A DNA stretch of 64,000 nucleotides from Anoplopoma fimbria (taxonomy: Eukaryota; Chordata; Actinopteri; Perciformes; Anoplopomatidae), in the NCBI RefSeq assembly GCF_027596085.1, contig NC_072455.1, positions 4,903,959 through 4,967,958 on the forward strand, given 5' to 3'. Shown here piece by piece: positions 11,360 to 22,448 of this stretch. The first letter of the stretch is position 1. Every line of letters starts with the position of its first letter. Position numbers and translations under genes: made by a program. The notes beneath the pieces are model-generated. The model was given only the letters and a program-made list of their open reading frames with translations, made no database searches and was not told the DNA's origin.

Positions 11360-13429
11360 ATGGAGTCAGATGGGGACAATATTATGTTAATGCAGAATTT
11401 ACTTTCAGAGTATGTGCAACGAAATCCAACGTCCACCAACACGCAACTGTTCTCTTTTTTGGCGCTGCTGAACGCGTACGTTCCTGATTCCTACCTCCTG
11501 ATGTCTGAGTGTCAACAGATCCTTGGACCACCCGATCCCATCCACGGAGGCCCCCCCTTTGAAGAAAGAATGGAGCCTTTTCTCATCCTTATCAAGAAAT
11601 CCAGTACAAACCCTGAACACATTTGTATGGTTCAACCATCTTTTGCACAGTGTGCTGTGAAGCAACTAGCTGCCTTAAGGATTTCCAGGAGTGCCACAGT
11701 GATGAACTTCATGTTCTTACTTTGTGGAGATCAGCCCCAACCACATATACTCCAGTTCATCAAAGATTTGCTGACAAAGAGAAAATCTGGAAAAAGGGGT
11801 AAAGAGATGTTCTCAAGGTTGATTGAAGATATACGTGAGGAAGAGAATTTCTACAACGCTGTGTCCGTCTTGAAAACTGCATCAAATAAATTGACACAAT
11901 ACCCCATTTACCCCCAAACCCTTTCCCGTCTCTATTACATCAGAAGAGGCATCATTGACTATACAAAAGCCGAAGAATGGGCAAAGAAAGCAATTGCAAG
12001 AGCTCCAAACAACTCTTATGTGGCTGACACTCTCGGGCAGGTTTACAAGAATCGTTTGATGAGGGAAGCCTGGCAACTGGGGGATATCTTACACATGGCA
12101 GAAGAAGCTTTCAAAGCCTTCAAAGATGTGGAGAAGAACGCTGACGGAGAAGAGGGCCTGGAAATGAGGGACATGGCTGGTACTATAAGCATTTCAGATT
12201 CCTTTAACAACAGAGGCCTTTTTGGCTTCATTCAAGTGGCAAAGATAGCCTTTGATAAACTCAAAGCAGCAAGATCTAATCCTTCACAGGAACACAGGAG
12301 GTTCATCCAAAACTTAAAAACAGAAGTTAAAGCTAAGTTTGACTTTTTCGAACGGTACCTTACCTACTCCAAACAAAACATGACATCCACAGAGCCACGT
12401 TACTTCTGGAAGGACGTTGTACTTTGTTACGAAATGTACACAGCAAAAACAGCGGCTGAATCCATAAGCTTCCCAGGCCTTCTAGATCGTCTGAATCATG
12501 GCCTTTTCACGTCAAAGGGAAGATTTGCAGGTTTTGAGGAGGCAGAGCAAAGCGTGTCGGATTTAGAGGCCATCCAAGATGATTTGAAAACAAACTACGA
12601 GGCCAATCCTGACAATGTCCAGGCAGCTGAGAGCTACATCCTCTCCAACATCATCTTGAGCAACAAGATGCATAACTCTCCTGAGCTCACCTCAGAGAAT
12701 GAACTCAAAGCAATAATACACCGATTCTTGGACACAGATGTGGGGTGTAGAAGCCCAGAGTTTTACCTTGTGGCTCTGCTGTTGTTTTGGCCTCAAGTGG
12801 TGCAAGATGAGGTGCAAGATGAGGACGATGAAGAAGTGGAACAACAGGCCACAGAGGATGAGGGGTCAGAAGACGAAACCTTGGAGGTCGAGGACAGCGA
12901 TGAGGAACAAGAAACAAGCGGAGAGCCTGAACAACTATCCCTTGACCTCATGTTTGAGCCTGACCTGCAACAGTTTGTCACATTCATGGAGAAAGCGTTT
13001 GAGAGATCTGATGCCAAGTACCTTCGAGGCCGTTACCTTTTGCCTCTGTTTTTTCTGGGGAAGAGGTCTGGACTGAGCAGATGGATCCACAAATCAAGGC
13101 TGGATGCAATCGTGGAAAAAGAGGTGGATGCTGAGCTAGCTGGTGAACAGGATGAAAGAACTGGGGAGAAATTGAGGCGGATCAACAAAAAATGGATCAA
13201 TGGGGATGTGTGGCGAATCCCAGAAATTGAAGACCTGCTTCTACCAGTCCGTGTCGAGCTTGGCTATTCTCCCACGATGCCACGGGAACATGAAGAGGAG
13301 GAAGTGATTGTTTGTGCTGGAGGGAAGAAAATAAAGGTTACAAGAGAGGTTGAATCTGATTCAGTGCTGAGCCCGATGCGTTTCTATCTTGGCTTCACCA
13401 TTAAGGGTCCTTTCGTCTTCAACGTTTAA
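11360..13429 (+). CDS. samd9l-like: SAMD9L-like protein lacking the NTPase, copy A (689 aa)
   Basis: This open frame aligns to the part of SAMD9/SAMD9L after the P-loop domain. Shared motifs with the minus-strand SAMD9L-like gene include LLN-YVP-SYLL, RMEPF, SRLI-D, ADTLGQ-KN, RGQFG/RGLFGFIQV, FFERYLTYSK, RYL-PLFF and a C-terminal OB-fold-like end (VIVCAGGKKIKVT, RFYLGFTIKGP). It corresponds to about residue 280 onward of that protein, so SAM, AlbA, SIR2-like and P-loop regions are absent. An acidic run (about residues 480-525, many E/D) lies between the helical repeats and the last domain. The start ATG follows a likely 5' UTR exon border (cttcag/gttac at 11266/11267) and is shared with copy C. 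AATAAA is at 13861. Known family members are interferon-linked antiviral and growth-control proteins; a role here as a regulator or decoy is only inference. Confidence 0.85.
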   Translation: MESDGDNIMLMQNLLSEYVQRNPTSTNTQLFSFLALLNAYVPDSYLLMSECQQILGPPDPIHGGPPFEERMEPFLILIKKSSTNPEHICMVQPSFAQCAVKQLAALRISRSATVMNFMFLLCGDQPQPHILQFIKDLLTKRKSGKRGKEMFSRLIEDIREEENFYNAVSVLKTASNKLTQYPIYPQTLSRLYYIRRGIIDYTKAEEWAKKAIARAPNNSYVADTLGQVYKNRLMREAWQLGDILHMAEEAFKAFKDVEKNADGEEGLEMRDMAGTISISDSFNNRGLFGFIQVAKIAFDKLKAARSNPSQEHRRFIQNLKTEVKAKFDFFERYLTYSKQNMTSTEPRYFWKDVVLCYEMYTAKTAAESISFPGLLDRLNHGLFTSKGRFAGFEEAEQSVSDLEAIQDDLKTNYEANPDNVQAAESYILSNIILSNKMHNSPELTSENELKAIIHRFLDTDVGCRSPEFYLVALLLFWPQVVQDEVQDEDDEEVEQQATEDEGSEDETLEVEDSDEEQETSGEPEQLSLDLMFEPDLQQFVTFMEKAFERSDAKYLRGRYLLPLFFLGKRSGLSRWIHKSRLDAIVEKEVDAELAGEQDERTGEKLRRINKKWINGDVWRIPEIEDLLLPVRVELGYSPTMPREHEEEEVIVCAGGKKIKVTREVESDSVLSPMRFYLGFTIKGPFVFNV

Positions 13430-14870
13430 CGTCCTCACATGCCTGGACAGTGATTGACAAAGAACACTTTTGGACTGTACATAAATTCCCGGCATCCCAT
13501 TCATTTGTTGCTGAGATATTTCTGATTGGACAAAAGTGGTAAACTGACCGACAGAGCAACATTGTCACCACTAGTGCTTCCCTGCTAGTGTTGCTAAAGA
13601 ATAATGAAAAATAACTGAAAGATTTCCCCAAAACACCCACACTATGGAGTTATTTTTACACTATATAACTTTGATGCAGTATGCAAAGTAAAGAGCAAAT
13701 GCTCAAGGTTAACTGTGTTAGAAAAGTGTCAAATCAACTGCACAGACATTTTTGAGACTTTTGTAGATGGTATAGTGGTTGCATCATCAAGTTTATGTCC
13801 CACAAGTTAGGTTCATTTAACCATTTTGCATTATTTAATTATTTGGATGGTGGATTGGTGAATAAAACATTTTGATTTACATTTCTTTATCTATTTTAAT
13901 TAACTATAATTGACCATACTATAACAGTATCATAACCAGCTGGCTTCTATTTTAAAAATGCTTGTATTATCATTTGGTGTTAAAAGATATATATGATATG
14001 ATATATATATATATATATATTTTTTTTTTCTCTGTTTTCTCTTTTATTTTTAAATTAAATTTTCCAATACAGCATGCACTCATATAAATAGAAAGAGTAG
14101 ATCAAATGTATTGATTGGATTTCATTGGCCTTGTGCAGTGTTATGATATTTTATGAGTTGTTGGTTGTATTTCTGTTTTTTTTCAAATGTATTATGTATG
14201 CGTATTCTAACATAAATCATTTTTTTTAAATAAAATTGGTGTGAAAATGTCATTCGAAATTATGTGGGCAGTTGTTTTGGCAAAATAATAAAACTTGTGA
14301 TTAAAAATATGATTTTTTGCTTTGTGCGTTTTTATTAAGATGTCAACTACAGCCAAAGTCCAAAACCCATTAAATGATGCAAAGCCACTTTGAAGGTCCT
14401 TTACATAATGATAACATTAATTTGGATTGTGCACAACAATATTTTCTGAATGAAGGACTTCTTGAAACAGAACATTTTTACACAGTAGTATTGTTACTTT
14501 TGTATAAGTAAAATATCATTTTTTTCTTCGACCACTGCCCCTTAGACTTATCTTGTGAACCATGGAGTTGGCCAGCCCCTAGGATTTGGATGCACTAAAC
14601 TAAATAAGCCAACTGTATATAAAGTAGTTATAACTAACTATAACAATAACAATCTAATAATGTAATTTTAAATATGATATGTCTGTCACAGGGATGCAGT
14701 TCTCTTTCTGCAAATACGTCTGTACTTTTAATTTAGTCGGTTGCTTCCAGTAGATTTTTCATTCAGGGCATTTACTTGTCATGGATTATGTTTACATTGA
14801 TGTATGAGTGCTTTCTTTACGTACAGGGGCCGTGATTTTGTGGCTAGTGCAGAACACAACAATATTTCAC
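13430..14870 (+). other. 3' UTR and flank of copy A
   Basis: This AT-rich sequence is nearly identical to 24519-25980 downstream of copy C. It includes AATAAA at 13861 and a (TA)n tract near 13990-14020. No gene is seen. Confidence 0.6.
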
Positions 14871-14872
14871 AA

Positions 14873-16610
14873 AACCAGAAGGCCACGTTCGTCTGTCAGT
14901 TACTGTGAGTTACTTAAAATGAATAAATTAACTCTCAGACATGCTAACCAAAGTTATTTTGATTTTGGAGAAGTTTGCTAAGCACCCTTACATTTTGACT
15001 TTCATTCATATCTATGAAAGAAGGATGTCGCTGGTGAACATATTGAAGCATATTGGAGCAAATATCAGGCTCAAAATCCACTTGAGCCTGATATTTTTTG
15101 GGGAGGTTGGTGGGGACCAAAACAGAGCAAAAAGAAGAGGTAATACTGGTCTTACAATCATGTGGAGGCCGGAAACACAACTACAACTGAATGCTTATGT
15201 TGTTCCAAAAGCTTGATGTATAAATATGCAACTGTTTGTGAACATCTCCTTTAGAAGATAATGTGTCTATGTTGTATTTGATATGTGTATTAAAACTTGT
15301 TTCTGCTGTCTCCAAGTGGCCCAAAAAAACCAGTTATTGCATGTTGAAATAATTCAGTTTCTTTGACAAAAACCTGATAGTCTATGATTGATAATGTATC
15401 CTTTTTTCTCATAAAACATGCAGATGAAAAAGGTTCCGATGACCTTCATATATAAGTGCCTGGATGTGGCCAATGATCACATAACAGTATGATTTTTTTG
15501 GGACACTTCAGGTCTCAAAGTAAAGAAGATGATAATAAGGATGACGGTGCACTCTGATGTCAACCTCACTGACTCCACAGTCATTGATGCTATCCTGAAA
15601 AAGGTAAAAAAAAGTATATCTGATAAAGTAACATCAAGGTTTTATAGATTTATTCATATTTTAATAGATTTACAGATACATTGTTGTAACACAGATGGAC
15701 AGGAAAAGCTATTTCTGGGGATTTGTGGAGCGTAACAGCGAAAAAGGATTTAGATTTTTCTAACTCTGGTGTTTGCCCTTAGTTGGACACAGGCCTGAGA
15801 CAACAGTCGGTGACTGATTTCAAGCTAAGCTGGCGAAGTGACAACAGTGGGCTCATCTTCCAACGGCGTAAGCCGTTGGTGGTCGAGGAGAAGATCGGTG
15901 AGTACACAGTAGTTTCCTAATTTCCTAAAGACAGACTCAATCCCAGACTCCTTTCAGATATAGAATTTAACTTTCAGCAGTCATCAGCTGAGACCCACTG
16001 ACCCAACAACCATACAGTTTGGGGTCCAGAACAAACAGTGAAAATCCTCTTGAGACAGTTTAAATGTAAAGTGTTATAGCGTTATAGTTCATTACCTTGT
16101 TAACTTAACTTATTAAAAAATGTTGGTTAACAAATGGACAACAAACAAGCCCGTGTGGTCCCTTGATGAGACGATGATTCTGGTGGCACTTCATTATTCA
16201 AAAGCCACATTTTGGATCACAAAATATATTTAGCTATTCATGACTGAAGTCCAGACGCTAACATATGAAAAAACTGAACCTCCAATCATTGATAACATAT
16301 AGACTTATTTAATCTTGCTGTTAGTTAGACAAATATCCATTAGTTGTATTAAGTTCAAAAAGCAACAAGAAACACAGGCAACTGGGGCAAATATTTAATA
16401 AATCCTAATTAAATTAATAATAATTTAATCATATTCATTTTCCTAAGCGTAATGTGTTTTTGAAAAGAAGTACATGTTTGGGCAAAGGAAATTTTCTCAA
16501 GGAACATGTTAAAATTTAACCCTGCTTTCACTTTGAAATAAAAGTAACTTTTTCAGTAATCATTATAATCATTTTCTAAAACCCTTTTTTCTCTCATTAC
16601 AGGATGCTAA
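14873..16610 (+). pseudogene. Headless copy of the C-type lectin gene
   Basis: Only the last few codons of the CRD2 exon remain (14873-14904). They are followed by copies of exon 5 (15512-15603), exon 6 (15783-15897) and exon 7 (16603-16610) with intact splice sites. The donor end of the CRD2 remnant is changed (tcagttactgtgag instead of tcagggcggtgag). No promoter, signal peptide or complete CRD is present, so it is a by-product of the segmental duplication. Confidence 0.85.
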
Positions 16611-17343
16611 TTGTTAAGAACAGGCGTACCTACTAATTCAATACAACTGTTGGGGTTAAAGTGAGTTGATCATCATTATACTGTATCTAGCTTTTGTGTA
16701 TTTTTGAACTGTGTAGGAAATGTTGAATGTATCCTCTTGAAACAAAAAATATTCTTACCTGCATTATTTAGTAAATTAAATATTTAACTGACCTCTTTGC
16801 TCGTGTTGAAGTGTTACTTTAGAACAGATTAAATCAGTGCTTTTATTTTGGTTAAATGATGTTTGACATACACATGATTTACATTTGTGTTTTGTTGTCA
16901 ACATTTGCATTAGTGCTTGATACATGTGAGTGAACTTGTCATGGTGCACAACTTTAGACTTTCTAGGATTTTATTGATGATAAGAATCTTTTAAATGTGG
17001 AGTTTTGTTATAATAGGAAGACTCTGATGGCCTTAATGTTCAATATAAATTACATAATTTGACATAATTTGATTTCCCATCGGTGGAGGTGGTTTGATGC
17101 CATGTGATCAGTCTTAAACTATATGTTATTAAAGAAAAAGCTCCCACAAAAACAATCTGAAATGTTAATATTGTCTGTAAATATTATTTTCAGTTATGTT
17201 ATATTACTTGTTTTTTTATGGGTTTATTTTTATTTTTTATTTTCATTTTTATTTTTATCTTGTCTTTCTTTAATGTCTCTTTGTGCTCACTCTGTTCACC
17301 TGACTAATGATTATCTTACTTATCTTATCTTATCTGCCAGTTC

Positions 17344-18038
17344 TTAAACTCAATCTGAAATGTTTGGCTCACCTAATTGGCTCACTCTGTTTGCCTGTCA
17401 CTCTCTCTCAGTTCACTCCGGCCACTCCCAGTTCCACTTCCAGCTCACAGCCCAGCCCCCTCTCTCTCACCACACTCTCCCTCACTCATCTAATCAGCTT
17501 CATGCAGTGCACCTGTCTGCCACACCCACCTCATCAGCACAATCCCTCTCACCTGCTCACTCTGCTGCACCTACACCCTGCAGTATAAATGCCCCACTCA
17601 TTCACACACTCGCTGCCAGATCGTTCGTTGTTTTCATGCTACACTTTCCAGCAATTTCCCGTGGACTGATTTCCCGTTGCCGACCCTGCCTGTCTGGACT
17701 TCCCTGACTTGCCTGTGCCCCGGCCGCTTTCAGCCTTCTGTCCCAGACCACGGTATTCCTACCTTGCCTCTGCCCCGGTTAACCGTCTCGGCCTTCTGTC
17801 CCAGACCACGGTATTCCTACCTTGCCTCTGCCCCGGTTAACCGACTCAGCCTTCTGTCCCCGACCACGAGATTAGCCTCCGCTTCCTCTGGTTTCCGTCT
17901 GCCTGATCCCTTGCCTGTTTCCCACTGTGAGTCATATCCTGCCTGTCTGTCTGCTGTGTTCTCAGCTTCAAATAAAGCTCCAGAACTTTATCTGTCTCCT
18001 CGTCGTACTGCTCTTGGGTCCCCACACCAACCGTGACA
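17344..18038 (+). mobile_element. LTR of a Ty3/gypsy-like or non-autonomous retroelement
   Basis: The stretch interrupts the duplicated DNA. It has a TATA-like box (gtataaatgcccc, about 17582), AATAAA at 17971 and ends in ccaaccgtgaca. The same end recurs at 18735 and 22098. An internal direct repeat (ccttctgtcccagaccacgg) is present. Just after it comes an ATG (18058) in MDPAFDTLSQARFRFIEEAL, which resembles the start of fish gypsy gag proteins. The left border is uncertain, and I did not recognise a standard primer-binding site or target duplication. Confidence 0.6.
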
Positions 18039-18057
18039 GCACGATCTGGCCACGACA

Positions 18058-18735
18058 TGGACCCAGCGTTCGACACCTTGTCACAGGCCCGGTTCAGGTT
18101 CATTGAAGAGGCGCTCCAGAGACGCGAGACCAAGTTTGTCACCAACTGTCCCACCGGCTTTCCAGACTGCGCCTGTCTCGCCGGCTTTCTGGCCGCTGCC
18201 TGCACCTCCTGTCCTGCCGGCTTTCCAGCTGACACCTGTCCAGTCGGCGTTCAGGCCAACCTCTGACCCTTCGGCGTTCCGGCCGACTCCTGTTCCGTCG
18301 GCGTTCCGGCCGACTCCTGTCCGTCGGCGCCCCTGCCGACTCCTGTCCAGTCGGCGCCCCTGCCGACTCCTGTCCAGTCGGCGCCCAGGGCCGACTCCTG
18401 ACCCGGCATTTCCGGCGACCCTGTGCCGCTTTCCATCCTGTCCAGTCGGCGTCAGGCTGACCCTTCGGGCCCGGCCGATCCTGTCCAGTCGGCGACCGGC
18501 CGACTCCTGACCCGTCTGGCGCCCGGCCGACTCCTGTCCAGTCGGCGCCCGGCCGACTCCTAACCCGTCGACTCCTGGTCCGTCGGCGCCCCTGCCGACT
18601 CCTGTCCCGTCGGCGTTCCGGCCGACTTCTGTCCCGTCGGCGTTGCCGACTCCTGACCCGTCGGCGTTGACTCCTGACCCGTCGGCGTTCCGGCCGACTC
18701 CTGTCCAGTCGGCGCCCGGCACACCAACCGTGACA
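18058..18735 (+). repeat. GC-rich 27-bp minisatellite in a gag-like open frame
   Basis: After a short gag-like start the sequence becomes an imperfect tandem array. Its core is cctgtcccgtcggcgttccg plus ccgact, 27 bases, coding nine residues such as PVPSAFRPT. The 27-base phase makes many frames open, so long frames on the opposite strand are artefacts. The array runs straight into an LTR end (ccaaccgtgaca at 18735), so all pol sequence is missing. The element is non-autonomous and likely internally recombined. Confidence 0.7.
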
Positions 18736-19749
18736 CATTCAAATAAAGTGCAGGACTAGAGAGTTGAGACAGATGAGCTGATTTCTTTTTTTTTTATTTT
18801 TTTTTTTATTTTATTTGATAAATTAATAAATGTATACTTCATTAATGAATATAAAAAATAAATACACTGTAATAGATTTAATTGTTTAATATTATAAAGG
18901 CCTATTTCATGGGTTTACGACTGTATTAAATTGCCAATCATTCAATAACAATTGTTATACTATTGTTCCGGGTGTTTAAAGGGGATATTCATTTTGTTTA
19001 AAAAGCTTTTATACTGCTTAGTAATGCTAAATATAGGGATTTAAAGTGGCAAATGGTTCTCATTCACATATCCAGTGGGGACGGACTAACATTAGCATTT
19101 ATTTAAAGTCTGGTTTCCGGCCACCTGACAAATGTAAGTCCAATATTTCCTCTCTCTTTTAAAGGGCTCTTTGATTATGCATAACTGTAAGCCTAATATA
19201 TTTTACAAAAGTGTGAGTTATATTAAAAACTCAACCACGGTAGAGTTGTCATGAAAAAGGAAATTAGCCATAAAAAGTTAAAGGCTCCTTTGTCTACCAG
19301 CAAGTTGCATACCCTGTTTGTTGTTTGGTACTGTGCAGGTAGCGTACAGTAGAGTTTTTCATTTAAAAAAAGGCTGAGATCATAAGAGCAAGCCTTCATA
19401 TATTGGTTATCTTCATTGTTTGCAAGATTATGTTATTATTTCGTTATGACAGCTGTTTGGTGGAGTTTCATTTTGACTGGAAGGCTAAACACACAAAGTA
19501 ATGCAGGCTAATAAAGTAGAAAGACATTTACAGGAAAGCATAACATTTATTATAATCAATGCAATAACTGAGCTGAAGGGCTTCACTTTCATTTCTGTGT
19601 AAACGCAACTCGAAAGTTGGCATTGTCTTGAATGTGTAGGTATTGTCTTAATGACCAAGGAGGAGTGAAACTAAACACAATGAGACACACGTCAGATTCA
19701 AGGTTCAAGAATGTGCAGAATGCAGAAGGCGTGCCTTAGAGCTGTTTAT
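18736..19749 (+). other. Partial copy of the SAMD9L-like upstream spacer
   Basis: This is homologous to 8810-10160, with an internal deletion of the region equivalent to about 9433-9765. It is non-coding. Confidence 0.75.
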
Positions 19750-20377
19750 ATATTTTTGGCGCTGCTGAATGCGTACGTTCCTGATTCCTACCTCCTGATG
19801 TCTGAGTGTCAACAGATCCTTGGACCACCCGATCCCATCCACGAAGGCCCCCACTTTGAAGAAAGAATGGAGCCTTTTACCGTCCTTATCAAGAAATCCA
19901 GTACAAACCCTGAACACGTTTGTATGGTTCACCCAATTTTTGCACAGTGTGCTGTGAAGGTACTAGCTGCCTTAGGGATTTCCAGGAGTGCCACAGTGAA
20001 GAACTTCATGTTCTCACTTTGTGGAGATCAGCCCCAACCACATATACTCCAGTTCATCAAAGATTTGCTGACAAAGAGAGAATTGGGAGAAAAGGGTAAA
20101 GAGAAGTTCTCAAGGTTGATTGAAGATATAGGTGAGGAAGGGAATTTCTACAACGCTGTGTCCGTCTTGAAAACTGCATCAAATAAATTGACACAATACC
20201 CCATTTACCCCCAAACCCTTTCCCGTCTCTATTACATCAGAAGAGGCATCATTGACTATACAAAAGCCGAAGAATGGGCAAAGAAAGCAATTGCAAGAGC
20301 TCCAAACAACTCTTATGTGGCTGACACTCTCGGGCAGGTTTACAAGAATCGTTTGATGAGGGAAGTCTGGCAACTGG
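19750..20377 (+). pseudogene. samd9l-like: Truncated SAMD9L-like pseudogene, copy B
   Basis: The left junction fuses the spacer (gccttagagctgtttata) to the codons for FLALLNAYVPD, losing the start codon and first about 32 codons. The frame then runs through RMEPF, SRLIED and ADTLGQVYKN. It breaks at about 20377, where a short tandem of ggcacacaatt leads into the proline-rich minisatellite. The retained part covers roughly 210 residues. Coding similarity is closest to copy A; it cannot make a full protein. Confidence 0.85.
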
Positions 20378-20397
20378 CACATAATTGGCACACATAA

Positions 20398-21600
20398 TTG
20401 GCACACAATTGGCACACACCTCCTGTCCCGCCGGCTTTCCAGCTGACTCCTGTCCCGCCGGCTTTCCAGCTGACTCCTGTCCCACCGGCTTTCCAGACTG
20501 CGCCTGTCTCGCCGGCTTTCCAGACTGCGCCTGTCTCGCTGGCTTTCTGGCCGCTGCCTGCACCTCCTGTCCCGCCGGCTTTCCAGCTAACGCCTGTCCA
20601 GTCGGTGTTCAGGCCGACCTCTGACCCTTTGGCGTTCCGGCCGACTCCTGTCCCGTCGGCGTTCCGGCCGACCCTGTCCCGTCGGCGTTCCGGCCGACTC
20701 CTGTTCCGTCGGCGTTCCGGCCGACTCCTGGTCCGTCGGCGCCCCGGCCGACTCCTGTCCAGTCGGCGTTCCGGCCGACTCCTGACCCGTCGGCGCCCGG
20801 CCGACTCCTGACGCGTCGCGCCCCTGACGATTCCTGACCCGTCGGCGCCCCGGCCGACTCCTGATGCGTCTGTCGGCGACCCTGCCGACACCTGTTCCGT
20901 TGCCCGTTCCAGGACTCTTGACTCGTCGGCGCTCCGGCCGACTCCTGCACCTCCTGACCCGTCGGCTGTTCCGGCCGACTCCTGCACCTCCAACCCGTCG
21001 CCGCTCCGACCGACTCCTGCACCTCCTGACCTGTCGCCGCTCTGTCCGACTCCTGCACCACCCGTCCCGTCGGTGCTCCGGCCGACTCCAGTGGGCCGCA
21101 GCCTTCCCCGGGTCCCGTCCTGGCCGTCCAGCCTTCCCGGTTCCGTCCCATCTGGGCTGCAGCGTCCACTTGCTCCTTCCGCTGCCGTCAGAGCGCCCCT
21201 GCTCCTGTTCCCGCTGGGCGCAGCGTCCCCCGACTCCTGTTCCCGCCCCGGGTCCAGCGTCCCCGAGCTCCTGAGTCGGCGTCCTTGCCGCCAGAGCCCC
21301 AGGTCCAGAGCCCCAGTCTCCAGAGCCCCAGTCTCCAGAGCCCCAGTCTCAGACTCCCTCTCACCTCGACCTCGACAGACCCCGCCCGACCTCCAGAGGG
21401 GATCCGCCCCGACCGACTCCTGTTCCGTCCTCCGAAGACTCCTGTTCCGTCGCCGCCCCGGCCGACTCCTCGCCCGACCTCCAGAGAGGCATGGTCCGTC
21501 CCCATGGACTAGACCCCCAGGGAGGTCGGCCTGGTCGGTCTTCATGGACGACTCCCCCAGAGAGGCTCCGTCGGCCTGGTGGTAGTCTTATTTTATTTGA
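20398..21600 (+). repeat. GC-rich proline-coding minisatellite, second array
   Basis: The same 27-base family as at 18058-18735 (for example VPPAFQLTP and PSAFRPTP units), followed by more diverged proline/arginine-rich text. It is strongly GC-rich against AT-rich surroundings. Long frames on both strands are by-products of the repeat period. Confidence 0.75.
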
Positions 21601-22098
21601 TAAATTAATAAATGTCCATTAATGTTCGAGGCCTGAAGAGAGGCCCTGTCGGCCTGGCCGTCCTCCAGTTCCCCCCCCAGAGGGGTTCTGCCTCTCGTCC
21701 CGCCTTGGTTGTCCTCCTGTTCGCCCCCTCCAGAGGGGTTCTGCCTGTTTTGGTTGTCCTCCTGTTCGCCCCCTCCAGAGGGGTTCTGCAAATCTCCGCC
21801 TTTGCCTCAGCCTTCAAGGATTCTGACTCTGCGGCCTCGGAGGAGTTCTGGCCTTCTGTCCCAGACCACGGTATTCCTACCTTGCCTCTGCCCCGGTTAA
21901 CCGACTCAGCCTTCTGTCCCCGACCACGAGATTAGCCTCTGCTTCCTCTGGTTTCCTTCTGCCTGATCCCTTGCCTGTTTCCCACTGTGAGTCATATCCT
22001 GCCTGTCTGTCTGCTGTGTTCTCAGCTTCAAATAAAGCTCCAGAATGTTATCTGTCTCCTCGTCATACTGCTCTTGGGTCCACACACCAACCGTGACA
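21601..22098 (+). mobile_element. 3' end of the LTR retroelement
   Basis: A short array with ctcctgttcgccccctccag in two or three copies (about 21665-21790) precedes an LTR fragment. From about 21853 the sequence matches the right part of the LTR at 17344-18038, including AATAAA at 22031 and the terminal ccaaccgtgaca at 22098. About 250 bases of LTR remain, so this copy is 5'-truncated. Confidence 0.65.
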
Positions 22099-22355
22099 CA
22101 TTCAAATAAAGTGCAGGACTAGAGAGTTGAGACAGATGAGCTGATTTTTTTTCTTTTTTTTAATTTTTTTTATATATTAATAAATGTATACTTCATTAAT
22201 GAATATAAAAAATAAATACACTGTAATAGATATAATTGTTTAATATTATAAAGACCTATTTTATACGTTTACAACTGTATTAAATTGCCAATCATTCAAT
22301 AACAATTGTTATACTATTGTTCCGGGTGTTTAAAGGGGATATTCATTTTGTTCAG
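22099..22355 (+). other. Short spacer upstream of copy C
   Basis: This is homologous to 8810-9055, then joined by a deletion directly to the acceptor region equivalent to 11263. About 2.2 kb of upstream DNA present in copy A is lost, so copy C may have a different promoter. Confidence 0.75.
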
Positions 22356-22448
22356 GTTACTTGAACTCTGCTGGACTACCCTTTTGAAGCATCACCAAAG
22401 AGAAAAAACTAAATTTTCATCTTCCAACTGAATTCTAAGCTAACCATC

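Larger units (their letters stand above)
6346..14870 (+). repeat. Segmental duplication, unit 1 (about 8.5 kb)
   Basis: The sequence from aaccagaaggccacg inside lectin exon 4, through the lectin 3' end, an intergenic spacer and an NTPase-less SAMD9L-like gene, is repeated head-to-tail at 14873-25980. Long stretches are nearly identical. Unit 1 keeps the full spacer (8810-11266), which is cut back in the second unit. Confidence 0.9.

Noticed and set aside
12738..13076. 112-residue frame inside SAMD9L-like copy A (also at 23827)
   Set aside because: Out-of-frame shadow of the real gene; conserved only because the DNA is duplicated.
18081..18722. 213- and 199-residue minus-strand frames
   Set aside because: Same repeat artefact as above.
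18250..18735. CRISPR-like array of short repeats
   Set aside because: The repeats are contiguous with no unique spacers and the genome is vertebrate; this is a minisatellite.
20340..21545. 401-residue open frame on the minus strand, rich in Gly/Arg/Asp
   Set aside because: It is the antisense reading of the 27-bp GC-rich minisatellite, which keeps all frames open; no domain is present.
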